From: Sphagnum magellanicum
Lineage: Eukaryota; Streptophyta; Sphagnopsida; Sphagnales; Sphagnaceae
Direction of reading: 5' to 3'
Length of the DNA: 64,000 bases
NCBI GenBank assembly: GCA_021904315.1
Contig: CM038913.1
Coordinates: 3,781,958-3,845,957 of the forward strand
Shown here: piece by piece, positions 11,496 to 23,924 of the stretch
How positions within the stretch are numbered: position 1 is the first letter of the stretch
Layout: every line of letters starts with the position of its first letter
The notes under the pieces: generated by a model
The model's input: the letters and a program-made list of their open reading frames with translations, nothing else
Told to the model about the DNA's origin: nothing
Databases searched by the model: none
Made by a program: the position numbers and the translations under genes

Positions 11496-12727
11496 GAGGA
11501 GGCAACACATTTAAACTTGAACATTGATTGTCATAAACATTCCTTATTTACATCATTGTTTGTACATCTTGTTTGAGTCGAAATTTACCTTTCTTATAAG
11601 CTTTGAAATTTAATCGCTTTCGAAATTGGTGGAAGTGGTAGACTATCATGCATGTGTAGGCATCCATCAAACTTCGATGTATTAACCTACAATTCTGTTT
11701 TTCAAACTTTGTCCCTTGTTGAAGTGTTTAACCACATATTTCACAATGGTGCCCATTGGAAAACATGGTATTTCACATATGGAAACATTTTATAGAATTT
11801 GCAAATAATTAATTGGATTAACAACTAATTTTTAATCATAATTATCTCATGGGACTTGTTGTAGGCCCCAATCACCTTGGATAAATTGCATAAAATTAGT
11901 CGCAAAACATAATATTTAACACAAAGTTGCAATGGTAATTGCATAAAAATGCAACTTACATGAACTTTTCATCATCCTAACCAGCTTACTAGCATTGTCA
12001 TTTTTAAACTAATTTTATGAATCAACATTGTAGTTGCATTATTTATATTTATTTAAATATTATATATATAATTTCATTAAGTTCAATGCGTACCATGTTG
12101 ACACGTGTTATTACATAGGCTAGGCTTTAAAAGCTAATTTCAAATAATTAGTTATCAAAATAATTTATTTGATTTGATTTTAAATAATTATTTAAGAATT
12201 TAATTTTTGAATCAAGCATCTAAAATTTAATTATTTGGATCAATTATTTGAATTAATTAAGTAGTGAAGTTAGTTATTTAAATTAATTATTATAGTTCAA
12301 ATAATCAAATAATTTTAAAATTTAAATAACTAATATCAGATAATTATTTATTTGAACTAATTAAATAAAAAAATTATTTGAAGTAAAAAAATAATTTTAC
12401 TTTTTAAAAATTTCCTTCAAATAACTAATTATTTGATTTTAGATAATTTATTAACATATAAATAACAAACTCATAATAATAAAGTGTATTAGGCACAGTT
12501 AATATTTAATAATCAATTTATTGAAATAATAATTCTTTATAAAACATTACATATGAATTCATATCTTTAATAAGTTATAAGTTATTGTATAATAGTCACA
12601 ACATAATTGAATAATAATACTTCAATAGTGGTTCATTAGTGGTCTTATTAGTTGTATCAATGGGAATCATAGTTGAAAACTAGTTACAAATGTATTCTAC
12701 AATCGGTACTGAAAATCTTGAATTGTT
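11496..12727. other. Block private to copy A
   Basis: The two duplication copies agree up to 11495/31918 and again from 12728/34454. Between these points copy A has 1.2 kb of very AT-rich DNA unlike the 2.5 kb in copy B. It is full of short AATTATTTGA/TCAAATAATT inverted motifs at about 12120-12450. No gene is seen. Confidence 0.7.
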
Positions 12728-14284
12728 TTTTCATTATTTAAAAAATATAAAAATATAAAGTTCATAACATGTTTTTCTTAAATGTTGGACCATAGGTTGA
12801 AAACTAGGTTGGAAGAACCAATTGAAAATTTGATGATTATCAAATTTGTGAGAACTATCGTTTGAAAACCAGCCAAAATAATAATAATAATAAATATGAA
12901 ACCCTATATAGTCATCTAAAGCAAGGAAAAGAACTAAAATTACTGATTCTTCAAAAATTGTCAAAACTATCTAACACATATATAAACCTTAAAATCTAAA
13001 TGCCAAGATCCAAACCTTCCAACGCCAAGCATCCAAGTTAGTCATTGAAGACTTATTGATTTATTGAACACCTTTTACTACTTAACACAATGTTGTTCAA
13101 TGGGCACTTTTCTTGGGGGAATTTTTGTTTGTAGCCAAAATGATAATCATCCATAGGAAGGTGTAAAAAATTAATAATCATCCTTACAAGGAAGATTTAG
13201 CCAAATCTACTTATGAACCATATATCAAATGCAAATCTTTAATCATCTTTCTATATTTATATTTCTAGCTCCACAATGAAAACCAAAATATATGAATTTG
13301 GCAATGTTTTCCATTCTTTTTTTCCATTTTTTGCAATTGAAAACCTCCAAAGTCACCATGTTTATTTATTTTGAATTTCACCTTTTTGGCAAAATCTCCC
13401 CCATACAAAAAAAAGGTTGCAGTGTTGATAGGGTAGGGTGGCAATGTGCTACAGCAAATGTATCTGCCATTAGGTTCAACGACATAAGCTAGTGCAACCT
13501 AATAGAATGAAGGAACAATTTTCCAAGGAAAATCTTTCAAGAAATGAAGACTTCAAGATAATTGGTGAATAAGGCATTTGGTGACATAGTTAAAGACTTT
13601 TTTGAATAACATGCAAATTTGTGTAAAATGGGGTGTTGTGTGCTATCCTATTGAGGTGCTGACATGTAGTGATGTCTACAAAGACACGCATATAGCAACT
13701 TGAGAAAAGATGAATTTGTTTACACCTCCCAGGAAAATCATGTTTATTTCAAAACATGTTAAACATTTCTCACATTAGTTATAACTTATTTAAATAACCT
13801 AAGGGTTATAAGTTATTTAGACATACTAATTCACCCATTTAAGTAATGCCCAAATAAATCTTGGGCGAGGCTTCAAAAGTTGTCCCTCACACAATCTTTT
13901 GGCCAGTGTCAAATAAATAATTGGTTATTTTGAAAGGATTCACCTATTTAGAACCCCAGTTACAACTCCAAAACCCTTTAATTCCAGTGCTACTTAGGTC
14001 CTACAAACTAAAAGAGTGAGGTCCTTCTGGTGTCCATTCTTTCAATTTTTTTTTGTTTTGAAATGGGATCTTCAATAACATTTCTTCCAAACACTATGCT
14101 AGCACCAATTTTCATGTGCATAGACATTCCACAAACCTCTTGAGGCCAAATGTTGAACTTGCATGCAGATTATCGATACTTCAGGTCTTTTTCCATTAGG
14201 TTGTTGGGATCACAGATTCTACCTGGGCAACAGCTTTCCATTTTTTTAATGTAGTTGCCATCAAAGTCATCTCACACGTCTAGA
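12728..14284. other. Right end of copy A, intergenic
   Basis: Matches 34454-35971. No gene is supported. A TTCCATTAGG-type terminal motif pair lies near 14189-14250. Similarity to copy B stops at TCTAGA. Confidence 0.65.
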
Positions 14285-14724
14285 TCTCTGCAACCTCTTA
14301 GAGGTAGGTGCTCGACCCAGAAGATAATGATGACCCAAGGAGCTCGAATCAAATCTTTGATTGGTCGTCATAGGGATGATCACAGTGAATCCAGAAGCCA
14401 GAAAGGATTGTAGCTGCACAAGACAGGTACCTATTCATCAATGAAGTTCAGTCTCTCGTAACTCCAGTCTCCTTCAAAGACACCACCACCCAGCTAACAG
14501 ACAACAAGAGTCATTAAAGCAATTTTTTTTAGCCTTCTGGACTGACTCTTGTTGATACACTCTCCCCCATCTAGTGCTTGCACCTCTCCCTCCCTCTTGT
14601 GTATTGTAACCAGCTACTTCTATCAGCTACAGTACACTGTACAGGAATCAAAGTCTGTATAATACTCTACAGCTATGTATACAGGCTTTGATTCTTGTAC
14701 TTGCCTTCTGATCAGAGCTCAGAA
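14285..14724. other. Unique spacer, no gene seen
   Basis: Beyond the duplication end. Somewhat less AT-rich than its surroundings. One short frame opening MMTQGARIK at about 14330 has no recognised relatives and ends after 28 codons, so I do not call it. Confidence 0.4.
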
Positions 14725-15640
14725 GCTCTTGGAAGTTGGACTCAATGGCCTGCAATTGCTCATACCGATGTTGTTGGGTGGGTATTTGATTTTGGAGATA
14801 CCATATTACCTTGGTAGCTTTGACACTAATTATATTATTTTCAGAAACGTTGAAACTTTCCCCCAAAAACTTCGAAGATCAAAATCAATTTTTGTGAAGA
14901 AAAATTATTGAATTATATTATTCAGGAATATTTCCTTTGTTGAAATGAACATTTCCACATTAACTAATTAATTGATACACTTGTGTCGAAGCTGCCAAGG
15001 TGGACTCAATGGCCTGCAATTGTTGCTCATACACATGTTGGGCGGGTATTTGATTTTGGAGATACCATAGTACCTTGGCAGCTTTTGATCAAGACTGTCT
15101 GCTGTCCTTGAGGTTCTTGTAACTTGTAAGTTGGACTCAATTGCCTCTAGTCCCGTGTACAGCTGTTGGACGGGTACTTGATGTTTTTGAGATACCCTAG
15201 CAGTGCCTTGACAAGTTGGCAGCTTCAACAATAGTTATATTATTTTCAGGAATATTGAAATTTTCAGAAATTTCTTTTTTGCCAAGGAACAGAATAAAAT
15301 TGCAAGGGAAATTTTGAATTTTTTTTGGGAATTTCATTTGTCAAAATTGAAAATTTCAAAATTAATTATGTGTCCAAGTTGCCAAGCTACTATGGTAATA
15401 ATAGCCTCCAGGTTTTGGGGGGGAAAAAAAAAAAAATTCTAAAGAATTGCCCCTGTCTGGTCTTCAGGAAGCTTGTGTTAAGCAAGTATGAGCTTGGGAT
15501 CTAGCTCAACCATATGTCTTGCTTCTTTTTTTTAAAAAACACTTGCCCAAATAACAGTGGGGAGTTTGATGCAATTTGAAATAACTTGCAGGGGTTTGGT
15601 GCTATGTTGGCCGAGTATTTGATTTTTTGACGAAAAGAAC
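14725..15640. repeat. Degenerate direct repeats (TTGGACTCAAT family)
   Basis: Three diverged units start near 14730, 14995 and 15120. Each has TTGGACTCAATGGCC-like sequence, a TTGGGYGGGTATTTGATTTT-like core, GAGATACC and an ACCTTGGYAGCTT-like end. A fourth partial unit lies near 15600 (TTGGCCGAGTATTTGATTTT). Spacing is irregular (about 265 and 125 bp), so these may be decayed copies of one element rather than a satellite. Confidence 0.7.
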
Positions 15641-16505
15641 CCAATTTGGATATTTTTATAAATTAAATTAATTAAAGAATCAAACTTTTTGGGTCTAAGG
15701 AAGTGAATAATTGCCCCAATCTTAGCTTTTCAAAACCAATTTTGGAGCTGAAGATTTTCTGTATGAAATTCCTGATCAGACTCTTTGAACCCATTCCCAT
15801 GAGAGTCCAGACTCCATACATATTTCTGAGATGTCCAGTGGTTTGCAGTATCCAATTGTTTATGGGAAAATTTACAGTCCTTTGGGAATTGCAGAGAGCC
15901 TTATATCACATTGGGTTTGCCTCAGACATTGAGTACTGGCTGTGTTCACATTAATTAACAATTTGTTTCTTTTATTGCCAACTTAGTACATTTGTTAATC
16001 CAGATTGAAGGTTCTGGGCATATGGGTCAGCTGTCAACACATTGTATGCTCTCCTAGGCCATAGGATCCTGATCACTGGGAGCATCGGGAAGTGCTCCTC
16101 CTCGAGACACTAGAGTTATCCATAAAGTCACCCTGTCTTCACCCTGTATTTCGGCCTCCTTTCACACCCTATCCCCTCTTTCAGTTGTATACGCAAAGTA
16201 AGCAAATTTATTAAATCTGGGTATGAAATGCTGGAACTTAGCATTTAATGCACACGGTTCGAGGTAATTATAGTAGTCCTATCGAGTAGGAGCAGTGAAA
16301 ATATATGCAGCAGCGGTAGAGGCGCTCGAAAAAAAGGAAAGACAGGATGAAACTCAGTTTACCACCAAAATTGGTGGAAAAACTAGTTTGGGTCCCCGTA
16401 ATTTTGTTTTGTAAAATTTCATTCCCAGTTACGTGTTTTATGCCCTATCATGGCCAAACTGGCCATTCTCGCCCCCTAATCGCCTGACTTTACAGATAAC
16501 TCTGC
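15641..16505. other. Spacer, no gene seen
   Basis: One open frame of 83 codons at 15703-15954 has no recognisable domain and no homologue elsewhere in the window. Treated as chance. Confidence 0.5.
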
Positions 16506-16600
16506 TATCTGGACATGCAAAATAGGAGTTCTACACATGATGAAAAGTCTAGTATCTAGACATACAAAATAGGAGTTCTACACATGATGAAGAGTGTTAG
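16506..16600. repeat. Two-copy 47-bp tandem repeat
   Basis: TATCTGGACATGCAAAATAG at 16506 recurs as TATCTAGACATACAAAATAG at 16553, followed in both by GAGTTCTACACATGATGAA. Nearly identical, so probably recent. Confidence 0.9.
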
Positions 16601-16944
16601 TGAGGACTAGGGAGAGGGAGGACTCAATTCTAGTGCATGTAGTTGTTGGGGATAAGTGGTGAGAGCAGCTCGAGTCACCTTCATAAAATTTCATGTACAC
16701 CAAATTTGCATGCAGTCAGCATCTCATTTTATGTGAAATCAAGCTCAGCTCTTTATAAATTTATGTATACATCCTTGTTGTCAAAAGACCTCGAAAAAGA
16801 AAATGAGTGCCTTTGGTTGGTTAGTCACAATGATCGGTCACACATTGACTATTATTAATCGATAGGTCACAATGAGTGGTCCCCCTGTGTGACCTCTGGT
16901 TCCAGTTCATTAACTAACCATGGTGGTTAGATCAGTTTGGTTTT

Positions 16945-17180
16945 TTTCCTACCTACCTACTTAGTAACAACCCACAAGCAGGCTGTTAGTAGGTAGGTAG
17001 TTGAAAAACACAACCCTTACCTGTGTATAAACGATCTACAATAAACTATCTATTGACCTAGTAGTCACCTATTTTCCTACTAGTCTACTTGTATATAGGA
17101 CCTACTTCTTACAGAATAGCTAACCAAGGTGAAACCAGATATTGACTCAGTTGAAGTTCATCCACAACTGAGTCATAATG
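16945..17180. repeat. Dispersed repeat with CTACCTACCTAC inverted ends, copy 1
   Basis: CCTACCTACCTACTTAGTAA faces GTTAGTAGGTAGGTAGTTG about 35 bp later. The following sequence, through CCTACTAGTCTACTTGTATA and GGTGAAACC to TTCATCCACAACT, recurs in order at 48011-48350. Other CTACCTACC clusters lie near 33463, 38500, 38675 and 45165. Probably a non-autonomous mobile element family. Confidence 0.6.
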
Positions 17181-17344
17181 GGCATCCAGTGGATGCATTT
17201 GTTTGCTGGTGTGTGCTAGGTTCACTTGGGCTGTTCACTCTGGCCAATTCAATAGGACAGAATAAATGGTAACAGACTGCAATCCCTGCTTTAGCACATA
17301 AGAGCATCTCCTGGTATCTCCGTGCTTGGTATGTGATCCTGCAG

Positions 17345-17450
17345 AGTAAAATTGGATGAAGAAAATCCACCGTATGCCAATTTGGCTCAGGGAATGGAAA
17401 ATCCACCATATGCCGGTTTCGATGAGGGAAATGGTTTTGGCTCAGTGTAA
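17345..17450 (+). other. Orphan terminal-exon-like frame (34 codons)
   Basis: After a good acceptor (GATCCTGCAG ending at 17344) a frame runs to TAA at 17450 and encodes VKLDEENPPYANLAQG then MENPPYAGFDEGNGFGSV. The ENPPYA segment comes from a duplicated stretch of about 36 bp. It could be the last exon of a degraded or distant gene, but I found no partner exons. A run this short may be chance. Confidence 0.2.
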
Positions 17451-17689
17451 TTGAGCAGGTTGCCGCAGCTGATTAAAGGTATAATAAATATGATCTAACT
17501 GCTGCTCAGTGTTTCTGATCTGCCCATCATAATGATTGGTCCGGGTGGTTTGCTGCTAGTAGTCCCCCACCTATTTGCTGTCGCAGCTCCAGTTTCATGG
17601 GTGGGGTTGCAAAAGAGTACATAACTAAACTTGGATGTGAAAAATATTTTGGCAGAGTCACATACTGAGCACCCCTGGAGATGCTCTAT

Positions 17690-17692
<3 letters not shown>

Positions 17693-17722
<30 letters not shown>
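17693..17722. repeat. (AC)15 microsatellite
   Basis: Uninterrupted AC dinucleotide run of 30 bp. Confidence 0.97.
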
Positions 17723-17726
<4 letters not shown>

Positions 17727-18700
17727 TGGCAACTTACACTGGATTTTTGTTTTGTTTGGTTTTCTGTTTCTTCTTGTTCACCTCGAATGGTTGACCATGG
17801 GCTAAGTTACTAGAGCCTTAAAAGCCTTTCACCTGGAGGTCCAAACTCTTAAAAGAGATATGAGAGAATCATAAACAACCCATGATGAGTCATGACTTGG
17901 CAATTTGACCTGGCTTACTAACTGCAGGTAAACCATAGGAGAGATAGTAGTAGGGTTATGTACTGAAATTGTCAGGTGCCTTTGTGTTGTGTGGAGTAGC
18001 TAGGTTACCTGGCTGGTGTCAGAAGTGCACACAAGGGAAAATCCTGACATGAAGTAATTGCATTTCCCAAGTGATTTTGTTTTTTGGCATGTGACTGGGT
18101 GTAGCTACAAGATCCCTCTCATAAAACCCAGGTCAGGGGCAGTTTGGGTACCAGTTGGGGCAGCAGTTGGGCAGTTGCCCAGTGAAATCTGACACTATTC
18201 ATTGGTCCATAATATGTGATGTCTGTCCCTTGGACCCCCCCCCTCCAATTGAAAAAAAACAACTAAGCTCAAAAAAAGATATTTTTGAAAATACCAATGT
18301 TGGATGGTTAAGTCTATTACCCTCGTATTCCAGTGGGTAAATAGTAAATACCGAAGTACTTTGGCTTGGACACTAATTATATGATTTGTATACAAGTTTA
18401 AAATATTTTAAAATATTTTTTTCAAACATTTTGTGTTGTGTGAAGGAAATAGAGAATATTTTGACATGGAATTTTCAAATTTAATTAATTATTTCACAGA
18501 CATGTGTTGACCCTATACTATGGTATTTGGTGAATATATATATACCCTTCCCAGTTGATAACTGTTGAATGCTACCCTTTATGTTACCTTGCCTGGCTCA
18601 TAAACATTTCAGATTTACCCTGTTTGCAACCCTTACTGATGAATATATCCAAAGTTTACCCTTACCCCAAGAAACATAATTCTTTTGAAATGGGTAAAAG

Positions 18701-18701
<1 letters not shown>
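17723..18701. other. Spacer, no gene seen
   Basis: No supported gene. It contains a C9 run near 18236 and short AT motifs. Confidence 0.5.

Positions 18702-18732
<31 letters not shown>
18702..18732. repeat. (TA)n microsatellite
   Basis: Uninterrupted TA dinucleotide run of about 31 bp. Confidence 0.97.
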
Positions 18733-18733
<1 letters not shown>

Positions 18734-19018
18734 TGCCAAAATCATATTACTACATGTATGCATTTCCATATTTACAATGCATGAGGTTATATGGTGAGTA
18801 TAACTAATTAGGTAATACTTTTCATTTTAGCATTTCCTTTTTTTCATTGCACTAATTACCTTGAGAATTACTCATGTCGTATACTCTTGAAACCATCTAC
18901 ATTTTGAATTTACTAGTAAAGGTATTGAATCGTTTCAAGTCTCAACCTAATATCTTTTTTTTGAAAATAATATACTTTTTTATTTCATTTGCTCATTTTT
19001 GCAATGCTAATTACACAA

Positions 19019-19056
19019 CATATTGGCAAGTGGGGAATTCCCCACTTGCCAATATG
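19019..19056. repeat. Perfect 38-bp palindrome
   Basis: Arms of 19 bp with no spacer, centred between 19037 and 19038 on GGGGAATTCCCC, beginning CATATTGGCAAGTGGGG. No copy of it is seen elsewhere in the window. Confidence 0.98.
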
Positions 19057-19352
19057 CTATACTTGTACTTTTTAAACATTTTCTGATTATCGGCATTTTC
19101 GCCTTATTTACCGCCTTGTACCCATAGAGTAAACATAGGATGAATTATAAATAATCTGCCAAACTGGGTAACTGTTGGTCATTTACCTTTTCCCTTACCC
19201 AGATTATAACATGGGACAGCTTATATGCCCTAACACTTAGCTAAATATTTTGAACTTTACACATCTTTATCTGATTGATATAATTTTTGAAAATTTGAAT
19301 TTGTCCTTATCAGGTAAATGTATTGAAATCAATTTACACACCCAATGTTGGA

Positions 19353-19600
19353 ACATAACCTACCATCTATAGGTTCTCAAGCTTTTCATTCCTCCTCTGC
19401 TCGGTGTTCACCAAGCATAACCTCTTGACCTTCCTTTCCTATCTAGGCATCATCCGGACAAGACAATAGACATAAGTTTTCATCCATTGAGAAGAGAGTT
19501 ACATGACTTTTCATCCATCGACAAGAGGGTTGTGTGACTTTTCATCTATCAATAGGAGGGTTACATTGTCGCTTTCAAATCTCTAAAGGGTAGGTTATGT
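19353..19600. mobile_element. MITE-like element with ACATAACCTACC ends
   Basis: 248 bp bounded by a perfect 12-bp inverted repeat (19353-19364 and 19589-19600). Inside are three tandem units of about 35 bp with the core TTTTCATCYATYRA (about 19469-19567). No coding capacity and no clear target duplication. Confidence 0.55.
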
Positions 19601-20149
19601 CTAATAACAAGCTTGAAGTCATTGGTTACATGAAGGAAAGAAATATTGTCAAATTCCAAATGTAGAAAAATTGGTACAAAAATTCAAAATGTCTTGTACC
19701 ACAAAGAGAAGAGTAGAAAGAACAACCTAGGAAACAAACATCTGGACCCTCCATAAACACGACCTATTTCCCCCAAAAATAAAATTGATAGTCTAAGTCA
19801 TGTTGATAACTATCATAAATTGAATATAGTAAAAAGATTTGAGAACTAAGGCACAATAAAGCCTAGCTTTCAAAACTCCACTAGAAGAATGTTCGTATCC
19901 TCTTGCTTGTGACTACAAGGGAGAGATCGTGAACAACAAGAGTCGTCATTTGGTCTCCTACCCTTGAAGAAATACCCAATGTCCAATCATGTCAAGAATC
20001 AAGAAATGGAACTATTGTGCCACGAGAAAATTTCAAAGTTCATCCAATTCAAGCTAAGAATTAAGAAACAAAACAATGATGCCACTAAACAATTTCAAAA
20101 CTCTTGAGCTCCAAAACTATCATGGCAAAATTGTGTCTAGGGTCAGATG
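19601..20149. other. Spacer before the hAT remnant
   Basis: No gene seen. It may contain the decayed 5' part of the hAT element, but I cannot place its terminal inverted repeat. Confidence 0.4.
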
Positions 20150-22120
20150 GTAACTTGCATATTGTCAAGTGCAATATTTTTACTGAGGTGGAAGGGAAAC
20201 ATAAATTACTTGCTCCTAAGTGAGATTCTTTTTGTAAACATGCAAGTCACAAAAAAATTGGAAATAACGTGAAGCAACGGGATTGGTATTATTCCAAATG
20301 TTTTAGGCATGCTAAGAACCAAAAATTGTTTGCTTCTTACAACCATGAAAGTGTTATTAATCAAATTGCAAATGGGAAGGCAAAAGAGAAAGCAAGGAAG
20401 GTTATGTAATTCAGCACAATCTTGCATTTGTTGCAACAAGGATGTCTCATGCTAGAATGTGAGGCAATGAGGGCTTTGTTTGAGTTCTTGGCAATCAAAA
20501 AATAACAAAAAACCTTAGACTAATAACTCTAATTTGATAATGGCTAAGTTCATGCATCAAGAGGTTATGGAAGCAACCAAGGCAACAATGGGGGCTACTC
20601 GTTATGTGACTTTTAGTTGTGATAAAGTTTCTACAATGGATAGCCAATCTTGGTTGCATATCCATTATTATGTAATGCAAACTTTAGTAAGGATTCCAAT
20701 TCCATCTCTTTGGACCAAATGATTAAGGGATTAAGGAGTGATAATTTAACCAAGGTGATTATGAAAGCTTTGATGATAGGTGGTGATTTGTGAAAAGACC
20801 AAATTGCCCATAAGTTCATATGCTTTGGGGCAAGATAGTGTTTAATGTGTTTAATGTATTTCAAGGCACCAATGGTGATGTTATAAAACAAATTCATAAC
20901 AACTATGCTTCTCATTTTATAGGGGTCCATTGTATGGTTCATTACATTAATTTGACAATGCAAACCTTGTTTGAATTGCTTCAATGAGTCACCTTGAAAA
21001 TCTACTACAAACATAACATTCCTATTTTGGTCACTCACCTAAAAGGCATTGGAGTTCACAAAACTTGCAAAGTTAATGTGCACAAAGGGGAACAATTTTT
21101 TTTGAAATGTGAAACATTATAGATATCGATGTTGAACCATGCAAAGAAGGCAAAATATAAAACTATGTTGGCAAAGATAGCCTTGGACAACCCTATAAAC
21201 CAACAAGATAACTTGATTTATGAAAATATTTGTGACCCACAGATTTTGCTTGGATTTGTTTACACCTACCATTGTTGGAACCCGTGACAATTTCATTAAA
21301 TTTGCACAAATGAAAGATAGTTTTGTATGTGACGTAGTGGCAACTATTAAAGTATGTCAAAGTAACATTTATAGGATGTATTGTGATTAAACTTCCAACA
21401 AACAACATTTGGGCCTTCAAATCATTACTAGAGTTGAAACATAAAAACATCCAAATGTGGAGGGTACTTGATTGGAATTCTAATGTTTAACATTTGATTT
21501 TCCAAATAAATGGCTAGCATATCTAGGCAAAACATTGAGATTTGAAAATTAGCTTTTTCTCACATGTGATAAAAGATGTTTCTGTTTTTGTTGAATCACC
21601 AATGAAAAACCAATGCAAAGGCAATACCCTCAAACTTTCCATTTTTCCCTTCATTTTTTATTTTAAAAAATATTTGATTTTTTTCCATTTTCATGCAAGA
21701 GCATGATTTGTATGTGGTTCAACAAAGGTTAGAGAAATTATGATTAAGGAATTGAAAATCAAATTTTCAACCCATGGTGTAATGAATGTTTTTGAAATTG
21801 TGTATCCCTAGTATTGACTTTAATCAAATCGTGATGTTTTTTTGCCGAACACCTTGAAGTTCTTAAAATAGCTTTCTATTATAGCAAAACCTACAAAATG
21901 GATGTGAAAAATGTCATAGTACAAGAACTCTTGAATGCTTTTAACCAGAATGTGGTGCCTTGTGATAGCATCTTGGATATTATTCTTTACCTTCCATGAG
22001 TATGTGAAACCAATTGAATTGACCATGGTACAGGTAATAAACAATGTGAAAGATGAAAGACACTTTTCAATTCTAGCTTTTATGAAATTGATGTTGGGCA
22101 ATAGACTCATTACCCATCCA
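20150..22120 (+). pseudogene. hAT-superfamily transposase pseudogene (nearly full length), copy B
   Basis: Remnant of a plant hAT cut-and-paste transposase of the zinc-finger plus DUF4371-like type. In order and in shifting frames: a GNLHIVKCNIFTEVEGK stretch resembling the N-terminal zinc-binding region (about 20152), KARKVM then a leucine-rich stretch (about 20390-20440), ATRYVTFSCDKVSTMDSQSW (about 20595-20655) resembling the first DDE acidic block, GVHCMVHYINLTMQTL-like sequence (about 20925-20970), FIKFAQMK (about 21290) and a C-terminal VINNVKDERHFSILAFMK block (about 22035-22090) matching the dimerisation domain. Numerous stops and frameshifts make it inactive. The duplication covers only the part from 20992 on within this window. 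Confidence 0.7.
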
Positions 22121-22937
22121 TCAACAATTCTCTACTTTGTAAAATTCAATAGACAAAACATGATGCTCTCCACTATTATATTGAATTCAATGGTTCCTTT
22201 ACAAGCCAAACACATTTATCTTTATGACATTGGCATGCTATGCCCACTCTCCATAAACCAATTGCAATGGTTTCTTTTTGCATGAATTTTGTAAGTTGTA
22301 ATTGTATGTCAACTTGGTTGATTTTGTAGGCCACTTGTGCTAAAAAGGCTAGTTTGAGGAGTTCAATCCCCTTGCAAGATCTTGTGTTTGCTAGTGTGGT
22401 TGCAAACTTCATGTGTTGTTTGTGCTTTTTGTTGAGATAGTTTGCATTCTATGAGAATATGAATTTCATAGTGATTAATTTTCTAGGTCACTTTTGTTTC
22501 TACAGCTTCTTTTAATGCATTCAAATGATTATTCATTGCTTAAAAATTCTAAAAGTTGCCCCAGTAATTACCAAATTTCAACAAGAGTATTTCACACTTT
22601 GCAATAAAAACTCCAAATGCTATTGAAGAATAGCCCAAAAACTCTAAGATTATTTCAATGATAGCCAGTTATTTTAATACCAGGCAATTACCAGGTTAAA
22701 ACCTACCCAACAATTATGAAAAAATCAATAACCATTCAAGACTGCTCATGACTTCATGATCACAATAATTACTTGATTTGGGTCAGTGCCTTTTTCTACC
22801 TTTGTGGTGGAAGGTTAAAGGATTCATAGTCTAGAACAGATTGAAATATATGGGGGAGCTAGAATCATATGCACTTGAAGTGGTCCATTCCCATTGCCAG
22901 GTATCAAAGTAATTCCAGAGGGCATCCTTGTTACATC
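22121..22937. other. hAT 3' flank and shared intergenic
   Basis: To about 22478 this has no counterpart in copy A and is probably the 3' end of the hAT element. From 22479 it matches 841-1300. A plus-strand frame at 21935-22285 includes the hAT C-terminal block and then runs into non-conserved sequence. Confidence 0.5.
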
Positions 22938-23084
22938 AAGGTCGGCAGTGGCAGATTATGTCATTTTCTTGACCACATTATATGACAAAACTTCCAGCAA
23001 TAAAATACACTTTGTAATAGTGACCACAATCTCTATTAAACATGATTTTTTAAATATGTTGTTATATCTGCCACCCCAGACCTT
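22938..23084. mobile_element. MITE-like hairpin element, copy 2 of 3
   Basis: Duplication partner of 1301-1448. The right arm TCTGCCACCCCAGACCTT is intact and the left arm has several changes. Confidence 0.7.
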
Positions 23085-23856
23085 GATGCCATGGAATGGT
23101 CTCACCCTTCCCCATTATGTTTGGCGCAGCACCAAGATTGCCCTAACAGGCTCAAGAGTGCATTATGTAACATAATGCGCAGGGTAATGAAATAAACTTG
23201 GGCATTACCCAGTTACACAACTTGTGTAATGATTGTGGAGGTTTTAAACTCTTGAAGCGGGGACTAATAAGAAACCCATATGATGATGAGAAGCATATAG
23301 CAGATCAGACTCTTATGTTTGACTACCATCAGCAACACGACATTGGAAACATACCTTGTTCATTCTTCTTTTTTGAGATTTAAATTCATTAAGATTTAGC
23401 GATAAGAAAATATTCAATGTATATATAAGTTTTTAAAATCTTCAGATTTTATCCTAAGTTACAGCAAGTAGACAAAAGGATGTTATTTTTGTTTTTATTA
23501 CATATTTCTTTATCGCCAAATCTAGCTAAATCATCTTATGGGCGATCACCACTTTCACTACATCACAACATTGGAAAAAAAAAACTTATATATTATTCTA
23601 CAAATCACAGCATTGAGCAAATGTAGAGGCCAATGCAGAGCGATGTCAATGTGAGTCAACTTGTGAGTCACTAGAAGGTGACATCTGTCAATTTCTTTTT
23701 GGGAACAAGGTTTTTTCTAATTCTCTAGAAAGTTCCCTACATAAGAAATATCCATAATGCTCCTAACATTAATTACCTAGAGATTTTCTGCCCAGTTGCA
23801 GCTCTCCAATGAAAAGTGCTTATCCATGCATCAAGAAATAGGCTCCATTTCAGAGG
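23085..23856. other. Intergenic, shared with copy A
   Basis: Matches 1449-2712 without the insertion seen in copy A. No gene. Confidence 0.6.
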
Positions 23857-23924
23857 CTTTCCATTAGGCTGCTATACAACCCCAGCATACAGGGTAATTG
23901 TGATCACAGCAACCTAATGGAAAG
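23857..23924. mobile_element. Short MITE-like hairpin (68 bp), copy B
   Basis: Partner of 2713-2780. The 17-bp arms have one mismatch. Confidence 0.7.

Larger units (their letters stand above)
1..14284 (+). repeat. Segmental duplication, copy A (left end outside the window)
   Basis: This stretch aligns collinearly and in the same orientation with 20992-35971. Position 1 matches 20992, 841 matches about 22479, 5038 matches 25508, 7381 matches 27837 and 14284 matches 35971. By eye, most non-coding parts differ by roughly 3-8 percent plus indels. Similarity stops at a shared TCTAGA at 14279-14284. The copy carries one SERAC1-like gene, several hairpin elements and a hAT fragment. It differs from copy B by large blocks: a hairpin array at 628-840, extra DNA at about 1775-2262 and 3232-4019, and a replaced block at 11496-12727. 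The true left end lies outside the window. Confidence 0.93.

Noticed and set aside
20631-21038. Minus-strand frame of 135 codons
   Set aside because: It is antisense to the hAT transposase remnant, whose family motifs read on the plus strand.
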